A stretch of 64,000 bases of DNA from Rubrivivax sp. (GCA_016789865.1 JAEUPC010000202.1:1-64000), one strand, 5' to 3'. Shown: positions 45,001 through 53,496, numbered from the stretch's first letter. Translations and numbers: made by a program. The notes: generated from the letters alone by a model not told the origin.

Positions 45001-45594
45001 CGAGTGGTCGGCCTCGATGCCGCCGCCCAGCAGCACCATGCCGCTGTGGATGCCCACGCGCACGCCGAAGCGCTCGACCCCCAGCGGCCGCGCGACGCGC
45101 TGCGCGTGCTCGGCCGCCGCTTCGATGATGCGCAGGCCGGCGCGCACCGCGCGCACGGCGTCGTCCTCGCGCGAGGCCACCGAGCCGAACACCGCCTTCA
45201 GCCCGTCGCCGGTGTAGCGCAGCACCTGCCCGTCGTGCGCCTGCACGATGCGCGCGAAGGCCTCCACCGCGCCACCGACCAGCGCCAGGGCGTCTTCGGT
45301 GCCCACCTGCTGCAGCATCGCGGTGGAGTCGGCCACGTCGACAAAGAGCACGCTGACCAGGCGCAGGCGTGGCGCGGCCGCGGCGGCGGGCTCCTGGGCC
45401 TCTGCGCGCGCCGCTTCGCGCCCGGGCTCGCCGAGGTCGTCGGCCGCCGGCATGCGCGCGGGCGAGGTGGGGGCCGCCGACCCGGCATTGCGCCGCAACG
45501 CCTGGATGGCCGCGTCGATGGCGGCGTCACCCAGCGCGGCGCGCTGGGCTTCCAGCTGGGCGATGGTGGTGTCGAGCGGGGTCGGGTCCGGCAT
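42046..45594 (-). CDS. Class III cyclase homology domain-AAA ATPase-TPR protein
   Basis: This 1182-residue protein has an N-terminal class III nucleotide cyclase domain (about 78-255) with metal Asp86 (FVDVADST) and Asp130 (YTGDG). It then has an AAA/STAND-type ATPase with Walker A GEAGLGKT (307-314) and Walker B LLLVLEDLHWSD. A long helical TPR-like region reaches the C-terminus. The transition-state pair is altered: the usual Asn is His205 in GHAVHLAARLE, while Arg209 is kept. Arg126 stands where a substrate-specifying Lys is common. Catalysis is therefore uncertain, as in many multidomain cyclase homologues. It is probably a cytoplasmic signal integrator whose output, cyclic nucleotide or contact, acts on the SulP-CNBD protein encoded next. 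Confidence 0.85.
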   Translation of the reverse strand: MPDPTPLDTTIAQLEAQRAALGDAAIDAAIQALRRNAGSAAPTSPARMPAADDLGEPGREAARAEAQEPAAAAAPRLRLVSVLFVDVADSTAMLQQVGTEDALALVGGAVEAFARIVQAHDGQVLRYTGDGLKAVFGSVASREDDAVRAVRAGLRIIEAAAEHAQRVARPLGVERFGVRVGIHSGMVLLGGGIEADHSAMGHAVHLAARLEQSAPVGQLRVSHATWQQVRGLFRAQAQPPLAVKGHDEPLRTYLVLGDEDASERTIRRGIEGVHAPMVGREAELQRLAAHLRHAAAAGTPAAALVLGEAGLGKTRLRRELLRRLEVVDGAPGRQAAGPGDPPVHCLRVRGQPSSALQPYGLLRQLLSRWLGIADDLAPPLARARLVEGLAPWLRDSGIARAQRVGQLAGLSFDDEAAVQALGARELREQAFGALHEALLTMAAQAPLLLVLEDLHWSDAGSLEFIERLLAPAEVPLLVLLVARPSFEPAWWAAGAAAGPGAGPAGAPPKLTLTLAHLPAEHGAALADALLAPLDKPPPALRALLIERATGNPFFMEELVRMMIDEGVIDTGARPWRVHAARLPQLRVPTTLVGVMQARLDALPQAESAALQQASILGPVFWTAALAALHAAAVQALPALMRRGLIVRRPGGAFAQTDEWAFQHQLLHDVTYATVLKAVRRAGHAHAARWLAARVGGRDGEFLAITAEHYERAGDSEHALAYYQRALSNAAARFAHESSLQFVERALAQPALVLPWQRFQLLNSRAQAYDRLERRDDWAAAHRAMKEWAELSRDDAMHAEEMVAAMLRLDHEGRPEEARALAEQVIALVGASGDPRAAAPLTLAYGELAWLATSAGDYEVGDRHLAQGRVHARRAALLPAEQGGYPNYELQLNAIAFSALLARRRHAQTLQAVQRALDNPAWQPHAKPHDRFIHLEFLHTAQRETGQLAAARATAHEALRGVLEMSMPRLHASALVHVADSALDLGDADAAHAAMDQALTLLARHNSEYARPAVLECQGRVAAARADWTSARSAWEQALQRFEAQGRAGNAADVKSQLAEADLHEGRLADAMRRVAELLGAPGPAGADAVAGNAQPAGALDLGPRELLRCLRVLEQAGDARAQAVLDRLRAQLDEQLGQCPDAAARERLLTGVPHWAQVQRRSAAAAPAAPAPPVAPSNGAAR

Positions 45595-45675
45595 GGGCGC
45601 TGCCCGGTGCCACGGGCGTGCGCCGGTTGTAGTGCCCCGCGGCCCCGCCCAAAGGTCAGGGCTTACCCGATTCCA

Positions 45676-48498
45676 TCAGCCGCCCGGCGCTGCGACGTCC
45701 GCGGCCTCGCGCCGCGCGACCGCGGCGCCCGCCGGCCGTTCGCTGCGGACCGCCGGGTGGGTATCGGAGGGCAGGCGCGCACAGGCCACCGCCGCCGCAT
45801 AAGGCAGCGACTGCAAGACCAGCACCAGCAGCCACGCCGCCCGCGGCGCATCCACCGGCCCCGGGCACAGCACCAGCCCGATGCCGGCGAGCCACAGCGC
45901 CAGCAGCAGCCAGGTCTGTTCCTGCACCGGCTCCAGCCAGGCCCGCCAGCGTGCGACGACCGACGTGCGCGGCCGCGGTTTCGGCGGGTGGGGCCGCCCC
46001 GGCGCCGGCCGCCCCTTGCGCGTGACATGAAACACCGCGCGCGCGCCGAACAGCCCCGCCAGCACGCCGCGCGCGATGGCGTGCGACAGCGCCATGCCGG
46101 CCCACGCGGCGCCGAAGATGTCGGCACCCGGACAGCGCACGCAGCGCCAGTACAGCAGCGGCCCGAGCACCCCGCGCGCGACGAGGTACACCACCAGCGG
46201 CACGACGAACAGCGCCATCGGCGGCGCAAACACCTGCGGCGCCGCGATGACGCCCACCGTCCACGCGATGGCGGCAATGGTGAACACCAGGTGCAGCGCA
46301 TCGCCCAGCCACGGCAGCCAGCCGGCCACGAAGTGGTAGCGCTGGCCGGCGGTCAACCGGCCGCCGGCGCCGAAGAGGGCACGCAAGTGCGCACGCAGGA
46401 TCTGCATCGCCCCCTGCGCCCAGCGCCGGCGCTGGCGCTGGAAGGCGGCGAAGTCGCTGGGCACGAGCCCGGTGCCCAACACCTTGTCGACATAGACCAC
46501 CGACTGGCCCTGCTGCAGCAGGCGCAGGCCGAGCTCGGTGTCTTCGCACACGCAGTCTTCGGCCCAGCCGCCCAGCCGGCGCAGCGACTCGCGGCGCACG
46601 ATGGTCATGGTGCCGTGCTGGACCAGCGCGTCGCGCTCGTGGCGGTGGTGCATGCCGATGCGGAAGAAGCCCTCGAACTCCCAGTTCATCATGCGCTTCA
46701 GGCGCGGCGCTGCGCAGTCGCGGTGGGCCTGCGGCGACTGCACGGCGCCGACCGCGGCGTCTTCCAGCCAGCCGGCCAGCTGGTGCAGCCAGTCGGGCGC
46801 CACCAGATAGTCGGCGTCGACCACCGCCACCCAGGCGGCGCGTGGGTCGGTGCGGCCCAGCGCGAAGTTCAGCGCCCCGGCCTTGAAGCCGGGCCAGCGC
46901 GGCAGGCGGAACCAGCGAATGCGCGGCCCGGGGCCGATGCCGCCGCCGATGGCGCGCTTGCCGCCGCCGCCCTGCGCCCGCCGCGCCGCTTCCAGCGCCT
47001 TGACGTGCGCGCGCACCGGGCGCCAGCAGGCCGGATCGGTGGTGTTGTTGTCGATGACGATGATCTCGAAGGCCGGCCAGTCCAGCGCGCGCAGGCTGTC
47101 GATGGTGGCGATCACCATCTCGGCGTTCTCGTTGCTGCACGCCAGGTGCACGCTGACGAAGGGCGCGGCGGCGCCTTCGGCCAGCGGGCGCGGCGCCAGC
47201 CGGCGGCGCAGGCTGCCGGGCCAGAAGGTCTCGGCAAACTCGAACGCCTGCGCCAGCAGCATGGCGGCCATCAGCGCCAGCGCCGGCACCAGCAGCCCCA
47301 GCAGCGCGATGTCCGGCAGCGACAGGTAATGCGCCAGCGGCACGGCGCCCAGCAGCACCGCGAACGCGGCCACCGCCTGCACCGTGAACGCGAAGGCCAG
47401 CCGCCCGGCCAGCCGCATGTGCGCGAAGGCCAGCAGGAACGGCAGCAGCGTCGCCAGCCCGAGGGCCGACGACAGCGCGGCCTTGCGCGCCCAGTACGGG
47501 TCGTCGAACAGCGGCCCGCTGAAGCTGAACTTCGGCGTGCGTGAGGCGTCCAGCAGTCCCCAGTGCGCGCCCACCCGGCCTTCGGTGGCGCGCTTCCACG
47601 GCTGGTCCACCGCCTCCATCAGGTAGACCTCGGAGGCCAGCGTGCCGCCGAACTCGCCGGCGCGCGCGAGGAACCCGCGCACGAATGCGGCCTGCGCCGC
47701 CGGCGTGGCGTGCGCGCTGCGCACGGAGTCGCCGCCGCTCGGCCAGCCGATCTCGCCGATGACGATGGGCTTGCGCGGGTGGCGCTCGCGCACCATGCGC
47801 AGCCTGAGCAGCGCATCTTCCAGCGCCTCGTGCACCGACACACCTTCCCAGTAGGGCAGCAGGTGCACGGTGATGAAGTCGACGTGGCGCGCGAGCTCGG
47901 GACGGTACACCCACACGTGCCACGGCTCGGCGGTGGACACCGGCACGCGGGTGGCCGCGCGCAGCCGGCGCAGCACCGTGTGCAGCTCGGTGGCGCTGAG
48001 CGTGCGGTGCAGCTGCGTCTCGTTGCCGGCGATGATGCGCTTGACGTTCGGGTGGTGCCGAGCCGCGTCGATGGCCGCGGAGACCTCGCGCTCGTTCGCG
48101 TCGGCGCGCCCGTCGAGCCACACGCCCAGCGAGACCTGCAACCCGTGGCGCCGGGCCAGCGCCGGCAGCGCCGGCAGCTCGCCGGCGCTGTAGGTGCGCA
48201 GTTGGGTGGTCAGCGCGGCCAGCTGCCGCAGATCGGCATCGACCTGCGCATCGGACGGGAAGCGGCCGGTGTGCGGGTCGCCCCAGCGCGGGAAGGCGTT
48301 GTACGCCAGCCCGCCCACACGGGCGGGCACGTCGGGCGCGGCCAGCGGCGGGTTGGCCAGCCGCCACAGGCCCAGGTTGACGAGGCTGGCCAGCCCGGCG
48401 ATGGCCAGCGCCATGGCCCAGCGCACCGCGCGGCGCGGCGTGGCGGGGGCCGCACAATGCGGCGCCGCGGTGGGGGCCGGCGCACGGCTCACTCTCAT
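45676..48498 (-). CDS. GH17-GT2 membrane beta-glucan synthase (NdvB-like)
   Basis: This 940-residue protein joins a periplasmic GH17 domain (about 55-330) to a family 2 glycosyltransferase (about 445-700) with several transmembrane helices. In the GH17 domain the catalytic Glu160 is in AGNET and Glu249 in GEIGWPS. In the GT2 domain a DAD motif lies at 561-563, ED at 652-653 and QRRRW at about 689-693. The same architecture occurs in Pseudomonas-type NdvB, where GT2 makes a beta-1,3-glucan and GH17 remodels it by transglycosylation into cyclic or branched periplasmic glucan. ATG 48498 is preferred over 48552, which would overlap the divergent gene. The divergent neighbour is a second GH17 enzyme. 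Confidence 0.87.
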   Translation of the reverse strand: MRVSRAPAPTAAPHCAAPATPRRAVRWAMALAIAGLASLVNLGLWRLANPPLAAPDVPARVGGLAYNAFPRWGDPHTGRFPSDAQVDADLRQLAALTTQLRTYSAGELPALPALARRHGLQVSLGVWLDGRADANEREVSAAIDAARHHPNVKRIIAGNETQLHRTLSATELHTVLRRLRAATRVPVSTAEPWHVWVYRPELARHVDFITVHLLPYWEGVSVHEALEDALLRLRMVRERHPRKPIVIGEIGWPSGGDSVRSAHATPAAQAAFVRGFLARAGEFGGTLASEVYLMEAVDQPWKRATEGRVGAHWGLLDASRTPKFSFSGPLFDDPYWARKAALSSALGLATLLPFLLAFAHMRLAGRLAFAFTVQAVAAFAVLLGAVPLAHYLSLPDIALLGLLVPALALMAAMLLAQAFEFAETFWPGSLRRRLAPRPLAEGAAAPFVSVHLACSNENAEMVIATIDSLRALDWPAFEIIVIDNNTTDPACWRPVRAHVKALEAARRAQGGGGKRAIGGGIGPGPRIRWFRLPRWPGFKAGALNFALGRTDPRAAWVAVVDADYLVAPDWLHQLAGWLEDAAVGAVQSPQAHRDCAAPRLKRMMNWEFEGFFRIGMHHRHERDALVQHGTMTIVRRESLRRLGGWAEDCVCEDTELGLRLLQQGQSVVYVDKVLGTGLVPSDFAAFQRQRRRWAQGAMQILRAHLRALFGAGGRLTAGQRYHFVAGWLPWLGDALHLVFTIAAIAWTVGVIAAPQVFAPPMALFVVPLVVYLVARGVLGPLLYWRCVRCPGADIFGAAWAGMALSHAIARGVLAGLFGARAVFHVTRKGRPAPGRPHPPKPRPRTSVVARWRAWLEPVQEQTWLLLALWLAGIGLVLCPGPVDAPRAAWLLVLVLQSLPYAAAVACARLPSDTHPAVRSERPAGAAVARREAADVAAPGG

Positions 48499-48536
48499 GC
48501 GCGCCCCTGCCTGCTGCACCGGCCCCCGAGCGCAAC

Positions 48537-50327
48537 ATGCCCGCTTCCCCACCTGCCACCGAGCGCGGCCTGCCGCCGCGGGTGGTGCTCGCGCTGCTGG
48601 CGCTGGGGCTGGCGGCGCTGCTTGGGTGGCAGGTGTGGCAAGGCCGCCCCGTCACGCTGCCCGAGGCCGGCGCGGGCAGCAAGCTGCCGTGCGTCTCGTA
48701 CGCCCCCTTCCGGCGCCCCGGGCACACGCCGTTCGATGCCACGCTGCGCATCGGCCCCGAGCTGATCGAAGCCGACCTGCGTCTGCTGGCCAAGGTGAGC
48801 GGCTGCGTGCGCACCTACGGCATCGACCATGGCCTCGATATGGTGCCTGCGGTGGCACGCAAGCTCGGCCTCACGGTGATGCTGGGCGCGTGGATCGGCC
48901 GCGACGCCGCGGCGAACGAAGCGCAGCTCGAGCGTGCGCTGGCACTGGCACGCGACAACGCCGACGTGGTCAGGCTGCTGGTCGTCGGCAACGAGGTGCT
49001 GCTGCGGCGCGAGCTGCCGCCGCACGAGCTGGCGGCCTTGCTGCAGCGCGCGCGGCGCCACTCGCCGGTGCCGGTGGCCTACGCCGATGTGTGGGAGTTC
49101 TGGTTGCGGCACGCAAGCGTGCTGCGCGGCCATGTCGACGTGGTGGCCGCGCATGTGCTGCCTTACTGGGAAGACGAGCCTGTGGGCATCGGCCATGCGG
49201 TGGACCACGTGCACGCGGTGACGGCGCAGGTGCGCCAGGCGCTGGCCCCGCTGCCGGTGTGGGTGGCCGAGACCGGCTGGCCCGCGCAGGGGCGCCAGCG
49301 CGGGCCGGCGCTGCCGGGCGCGCGCGAGCAGGCGCGCTTCGTGCGCGAGCTGCTGGCGCGGCCGCTGCCGGCGCAAGCCGGTGCGCCCGGCTTCAACGTG
49401 ATCGAGGCCTTCGACCAGCCCTGGAAGCGCGCGCTCGAAGGGGCGATGGGCGGGGGCTGGGGCCTGTTCGACGCCGCCGGGCACCCGCGCGTGTTGCTGA
49501 GCGGGCCGCAGGTGCGCAGCGACGCTGGCTTCGAACGCGTGGCTGCCGGCGCGGCGCTGGGGGTGTTGGTGGGGGCGGTGGTGGGCTGGGTGGCCGGTCG
49601 CGCCACGGGCAGGAGCCTGGGCCGGCCAGGCGCTGATGAAGCGGGGCGTGCGAAGGCGGCGCCGGGCCTCGTCGGCCTGCTGGCTTTCACCTTTGCAATG
49701 GCATGGATCGGCGCGCTGGTGATGCTGCAATGGCCGCTTTGGCGGGCGTGGAGCCACGACCTTGCCCAGGCGTCCGCCGGCGGTCTCTTCGCGGCCACGG
49801 CAATCTCCGGCGGGCTCTTCGCCGCCTTGCAGTTGACCGAGCGGGTGGCAGCGGTCAGCCGGGCCGGGCCGATGCTCGCGCTGCCGCTGCACCCTCCCGG
49901 GCTGGCCGATGCCTGGCGGCAGCGCGCCCCCTGGCATCGGCGTGCCGCCGCGGCCGTGCGCCTGGCCACGTTGTTCGCCACCGCCTGCATCGCGCTCGGG
50001 TTGCTCTTCGACCCGCGCTACCGGCCACTGGCCTGGCCCGTGCTCGCCGCGCCCGCCGCAATGTGGGGCGCGCTGGCGCTGCTGGGCGAGAGGCTGTCGC
50101 CCGGTGCGCGTGAGGAGCGCGTGCTCGGTGCGCTCATCGGCCTGGCCGCGCCCGCGTTGATGGCGCAAGAGGGCATGGCCAACACCCAGGCGTGGGGGCT
50201 GGCAGCCACATGGGTGGCGATGGCGGCGGCGACTTGCTGGCCTCATCGCGCCGCCTGCGCCGATGCCGGCCGGGCGCACACCAGCGCGGCCAGCAGCACC
50301 GCGGGGGCCGCCAGCCCGCTGGAGTAG
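48537..50327 (+). CDS. Membrane-anchored GH17 glucanase/transglycosylase
   Basis: This 596-residue protein has an N-terminal transmembrane anchor (VVLALLALGLAALLGWQVW) and a GH17 domain (about 45-330). Glu153 in VVGNEVLL and Glu245 in VAETGWPAQG act as acid/base and nucleophile. About six further hydrophobic helices fill the C-terminal half. The GH17 domain is clearly related to that of the divergent GH17-GT2 protein, suggesting a duplication. It probably trims or branches beta-glucan at the periplasmic face. Its 3' end overlaps the convergent small membrane protein gene by 85 bases. Confidence 0.85.
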   Translation: MPASPPATERGLPPRVVLALLALGLAALLGWQVWQGRPVTLPEAGAGSKLPCVSYAPFRRPGHTPFDATLRIGPELIEADLRLLAKVSGCVRTYGIDHGLDMVPAVARKLGLTVMLGAWIGRDAAANEAQLERALALARDNADVVRLLVVGNEVLLRRELPPHELAALLQRARRHSPVPVAYADVWEFWLRHASVLRGHVDVVAAHVLPYWEDEPVGIGHAVDHVHAVTAQVRQALAPLPVWVAETGWPAQGRQRGPALPGAREQARFVRELLARPLPAQAGAPGFNVIEAFDQPWKRALEGAMGGGWGLFDAAGHPRVLLSGPQVRSDAGFERVAAGAALGVLVGAVVGWVAGRATGRSLGRPGADEAGRAKAAPGLVGLLAFTFAMAWIGALVMLQWPLWRAWSHDLAQASAGGLFAATAISGGLFAALQLTERVAAVSRAGPMLALPLHPPGLADAWRQRAPWHRRAAAAVRLATLFATACIALGLLFDPRYRPLAWPVLAAPAAMWGALALLGERLSPGAREERVLGALIGLAAPALMAQEGMANTQAWGLAATWVAMAAATCWPHRAACADAGRAHTSAASSTAGAASPLE

Positions 50328-50623
50328 AGCACCAGGCCTGCCGCGCCCAGGCCTAGCGCCAGGAGCGCTGCCCACCGCCAGCGCGTGAACGTGGCCAGCA
50401 GCGCCAGCACCAGCGCCGCCAGCGCCAGCCGCTGCTGGACGAACGACTGCACGACGAACGTGCGCAGCGCGCACGCGGCGTCGCCCAGCGGCGCCGCGTC
50501 GCAGCGCGCGGTGAGCGCGGCCGGCTCGACGAGCCCGTGGCGCAGGCCTTGCGCCACGGCCACGGCCAGCGCCGCGGTCGCCACCGGCGCGCCGAACTGC
50601 CGCCAGCGCGAGGAGTGGGTCAT
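50243..50623 (-). CDS. Small multi-pass membrane protein, hypothetical
   Basis: This 126-residue protein has about four hydrophobic segments, two of them FGAPVATAALAVAVAQGLRHG and LALAALVLALLATFTRW. Its ATG overlaps the stop of the upstream phosphoglycerol transferase-like gene (ATGA at 50620-50623), so expression is coupled. The first loop has two Cys (ARCDAAPLGDAAC) that may form a periplasmic disulfide. It may assist the glucan-modifying enzyme. No family recognised. Confidence 0.65.
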   Translation of the reverse strand: MTHSSRWRQFGAPVATAALAVAVAQGLRHGLVEPAALTARCDAAPLGDAACALRTFVVQSFVQQRLALAALVLALLATFTRWRWAALLALGLGAAGLVLYSSGLAAPAVLLAALVCARPASAQAAR

Positions 50624-52545
50624 GGCTGCACCCCGACGGCGGCACGCCCGACGGGACCGGCGTTGGCACCGTGGTTGCCATTTGCGCCATTTGCGCCGTT
50701 CGCGCCGTTCGTCCCGCTCACGCCACCCTTTGCACTGGGCAGCCCCTTTGCGCCGCCAAGGCGCTCTGCGGCCGCCGCGCCGCCAAGGCGCTCTGCAGCC
50801 GCCGCGCCGCCCGCGCGCTCTGCGGCCGCTGCGCCGTTCGCGCCCGTGGACCCGTTGTCCTGCTTCGTTTCCAGCGCGCCGGCGCCGAACGCCCGCAGCA
50901 GCACCGCCGTCAACTGGTGCAGCCCACCCAGGCTGGCGCGCGGCGGCTCCAGCCCGGGGTGGAACCCCTGTTCGACGAACCGCGCCAGCAGCGCCGGGTC
51001 GCGCGCGATCACGTGCACCGGCACGTCCCACGAGGCGCCTTCGCCGGTGACGTTGGCGGCCGGCTGGTGGTCGCCGGCCAGCACGTACACCGTTTCGCGC
51101 GGCGCCGGCCGGCGCAGGTGGTCGCCGAGCCAGCGGTAGGCGTAGTCGATCATGCGCACGTAATCCGCGAACATGTCCAGCCAGTTCGGCTTCTCGGCCA
51201 GCGCACGCTCGGCCTCGGCGGCGTCGAACGGCTGCGCGGTGAGCACACGTTGCCAGTCGGGCTGGAACGGCGGCACGGGGCTGAACGGCAGGTGCGTGGT
51301 GATGGTCGGAAAGAACACGAAGCGCGGCGGCGCGGCGGCATCGCGCGGGTGCAGCTGTTCGAACCGCGCGGCCGTGTACTGGTCGGGAATCAACCAGTAG
51401 CCCAGCGCCGGGCCGCGGTAGCCGAGTGTGCGGCCCTCGAGGAACACGTCGAAGCCGTAGAACGTGCGCTCGGGCCACTCCCAGCTCAGCGCCGGGTAGA
51501 TGCCGAAGGTGCGGTAGCCCTCTTCGCGGAACAGCGAGACGAGGCTCGGCCGCTGCGTGGTGAGCAGCACGTCGTGGCGCATCCAGTCGGCGACGTCGAT
51601 GCCGGTGAGGATCGACAGGTGCGCAAGGTCCGAAGCGCCGGCGAAGGTGGGCGAGCGCATGAACGCCGAGACCACGTGGTAGCCGCCGGCAGCGAGGTCG
51701 GCCGCGAAGCGCGCGCGCGCGGCGGCCAGGGCCTTCGCGGCGCGCGGGTTGTCGTGCACCACGGCGCCGTACGACTCGAGCATGATCACGTACACGTCGC
51801 GCCCACCCAGCGTGGCCAGCCGGCGGCCCGCCGGTTGGGCGGCCAGCGCATCGTCGACGGCGGTGCGCCCCGGCAGTACTTCGGCCAGCCGCTGCGGCGA
51901 AAACGCCGCGGCCAGCAATTGCGCCTGCCGCCAGTACACGGGGATGACCGGCTTGGACACCACCGGCCAGGTGGCGCGCACGCCGGCGTAGTTGGCAAGC
52001 ATCAGCACCACCAGTGCCGCGCTCACGCCCCACACCCAGCGCCGCGCCAGGGCGTAGGGCACCGCCTCGCGCGCGGCGACGCGCATCGCCAGCTTCAGCG
52101 CACGGAACAGCAGCCACAGCCCGAGCGCCACCGCCAGCACCGTGCCTGCGCTCAGCCACCACGGCAGGTCTTGCGCCGAGACCCACAGGAAGCGCGGGAT
52201 CTGGATGCCGTCCCAGTACAGGTTGATCGAGCGCCCGAACAACGCCGGCACCGTGACGTCGGCATAACGCCCGATCACCAGGGCCAGGTAACCCAGCGTG
52301 AACACCGTGAGCGCGCGTGCCCCGAGCGACCCGCGCCACGCCACCCAGCCCAGCAGCAGCAGCCACAGCCAGACGAACTCCGGCGCGATGCGGTGGTCGA
52401 GCACGATGCCCGGCGTCGGCCACCAGGTGCTGAAGCTGAGCGCGGCGTTGAGCACCAGCAGCGCCAGCACCGCGTGGGCGATGCGGCGCCACGGCCGCGA
52501 CGCGGGCAGGGCCGCCGCGGCGGCCGGCGGCGGCTCAGCGGGCAC
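50620..52545 (-). CDS. LtaS/OpgB-like membrane phosphoglycerol transferase (sulfatase superfamily)
   Basis: This 641-residue protein has about four to five N-terminal transmembrane helices (to about 200). A periplasmic alkaline-phosphatase/sulfatase-fold domain (about 245-540) has VIMLESYGAV, AGASDLAHLSILTGI and LAGDHQPAANV metal and nucleophile regions. Members include LtaS and OpgB, which transfer glycerol phosphate from phosphatidylglycerol to polymers. Beside two GH17 glucan genes the best guess is decoration of periplasmic glucan. The C-terminal 80 residues are low complexity: three 9-residue AAAAERLGG-type repeats, then NGANGANGANG. It is followed by a coupled membrane protein and preceded by an overlapping methyltransferase gene. 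Confidence 0.82.
   Translation of the reverse strand: MPAEPPPAAAAALPASRPWRRIAHAVLALLVLNAALSFSTWWPTPGIVLDHRIAPEFVWLWLLLLGWVAWRGSLGARALTVFTLGYLALVIGRYADVTVPALFGRSINLYWDGIQIPRFLWVSAQDLPWWLSAGTVLAVALGLWLLFRALKLAMRVAAREAVPYALARRWVWGVSAALVVLMLANYAGVRATWPVVSKPVIPVYWRQAQLLAAAFSPQRLAEVLPGRTAVDDALAAQPAGRRLATLGGRDVYVIMLESYGAVVHDNPRAAKALAAARARFAADLAAGGYHVVSAFMRSPTFAGASDLAHLSILTGIDVADWMRHDVLLTTQRPSLVSLFREEGYRTFGIYPALSWEWPERTFYGFDVFLEGRTLGYRGPALGYWLIPDQYTAARFEQLHPRDAAAPPRFVFFPTITTHLPFSPVPPFQPDWQRVLTAQPFDAAEAERALAEKPNWLDMFADYVRMIDYAYRWLGDHLRRPAPRETVYVLAGDHQPAANVTGEGASWDVPVHVIARDPALLARFVEQGFHPGLEPPRASLGGLHQLTAVLLRAFGAGALETKQDNGSTGANGAAAAERAGGAAAAERLGGAAAAERLGGAKGLPSAKGGVSGTNGANGANGANGNHGANAGPVGRAAVGVQP
50682..50830. 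repeat. Coding tandem repeats in the phosphoglycerol transferase tail
   Basis: Three 27-base units (50750-50776, 50777-50803, 50804-50830) encode the AAAAERLGG-type nonapeptides on the minus strand. To their left, 9-base units around 50682-50720 encode Asn-Gly-Ala triplets. Both periods keep frame. Confidence 0.8.
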
Positions 52546-53296
52546 CTTGAGCGGCCCCGGCCGGTTGCGACGAGGGCCGGGTTGCGGCCGGGGCGCGGGG
52601 GGGTGCGCCCCGGTCGCCCGCCGCAGCGGCGGCCGCGGCCTGGTCTGCCGCGCCCTGCCGCACGGTGCCGAACGCGAGGTAACCCATGCCGAACTGCGTG
52701 GGCGTGAGCTGCCAGCCGGCCAGGTGCGGCACGATGCGGTCCCACGGCCGGGCCAGCTGCCCCGGCGCGCCGTTGTAGCCGTGGTTCTTGAAGTAGACCC
52801 ACAGGTTCAGCGGCGCCAGCCAGCGCGGAAAGTACTTCATGCCGGCCACCGCCACACGCGCGCCCGGCCTGGCGCTGCGCAGCACATGCTCGATGGCGCA
52901 AGGCGAGCGCAGGATGTCGTGCGTGTAGTGGAACAACACCGCGTCCACCGCCTCGGGCAGGCGCAACTCGTGCGCCGCGGCGTGCATCAACGTGACGTTA
53001 GGCCAGGGCGCCGCGAGCGCGCGGGCGCGCGCCAGCATCTCCGGGCTCTGATCGAAGCCGTAGACATGGCCGCGCTCGCCCACCGCGCTGCGCAGCAGCG
53101 CCAGGCTCATGCCGGTGCCGCAGCCCACATCCAGAACGCGCTGCCCGGCGCGCAGCCCGAGCCCTTGCACCGCGCGCTGGCGGATGGGCCAGGTGGGCCC
53201 GAGGCTGCCGTCGTACCGCGCCGCGTGGCGGCGGTACTTGGCCAGCGAGAGCGCGCGAATGCGCTCGTGCGCCGGGTCTGTGTCGGGCAGCTCCAT
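52535..53296 (-). CDS. Class I SAM-dependent methyltransferase
   Basis: This 253-residue methyltransferase has motif I VLDVGCGTGMSLALL and the acidic cofactor loop YGFDQSPEMLARA. It resembles UbiE/Methyltransf_11-type enzymes acting on small molecules or lipids. The C-terminal 40 residues are Ala/Pro-rich and probably disordered. ATG 53296 is chosen over a GTG at 53299. Its stop overlaps the start of the phosphoglycerol transferase-like gene by 11 bases, placing it first in a three-gene leftward unit. Substrate unknown; a lipid or glucan component is suggested by context only. Confidence 0.85.
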   Translation of the reverse strand: MELPDTDPAHERIRALSLAKYRRHAARYDGSLGPTWPIRQRAVQGLGLRAGQRVLDVGCGTGMSLALLRSAVGERGHVYGFDQSPEMLARARALAAPWPNVTLMHAAAHELRLPEAVDAVLFHYTHDILRSPCAIEHVLRSARPGARVAVAGMKYFPRWLAPLNLWVYFKNHGYNGAPGQLARPWDRIVPHLAGWQLTPTQFGMGYLAFGTVRQGAADQAAAAAAAGDRGAPPRAPAATRPSSQPAGAAQGAR

Positions 53297-53496
53297 CACA
53301 CCATCGGTCGGGTCGTTTTCGCGCGATTAGAACGCAGCGCAGGGCGGATCGAGTGTGTGTGGGTAAGCGCGTGGCCTCTCTTCGCGCCCCGCGCGCGGGG
53401 CGACCTGAAACGACGTAAGAAGGCGCGCCCGTGACCGACCAAGGTCCCCGGCGCGGCACCCCCCGTCCGGCGCCGCTTCGAGAGTCCTCCAGCCGC

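Noticed and set aside
41815..47544. A 1909-codon open frame on the + strand
   Set aside because: It is antisense to the cyclase and GH17-GT2 genes, rich in His, Arg and Gln, without domain motifs. High GC removes stops in this frame; the minus-strand genes carry clear catalytic motifs.
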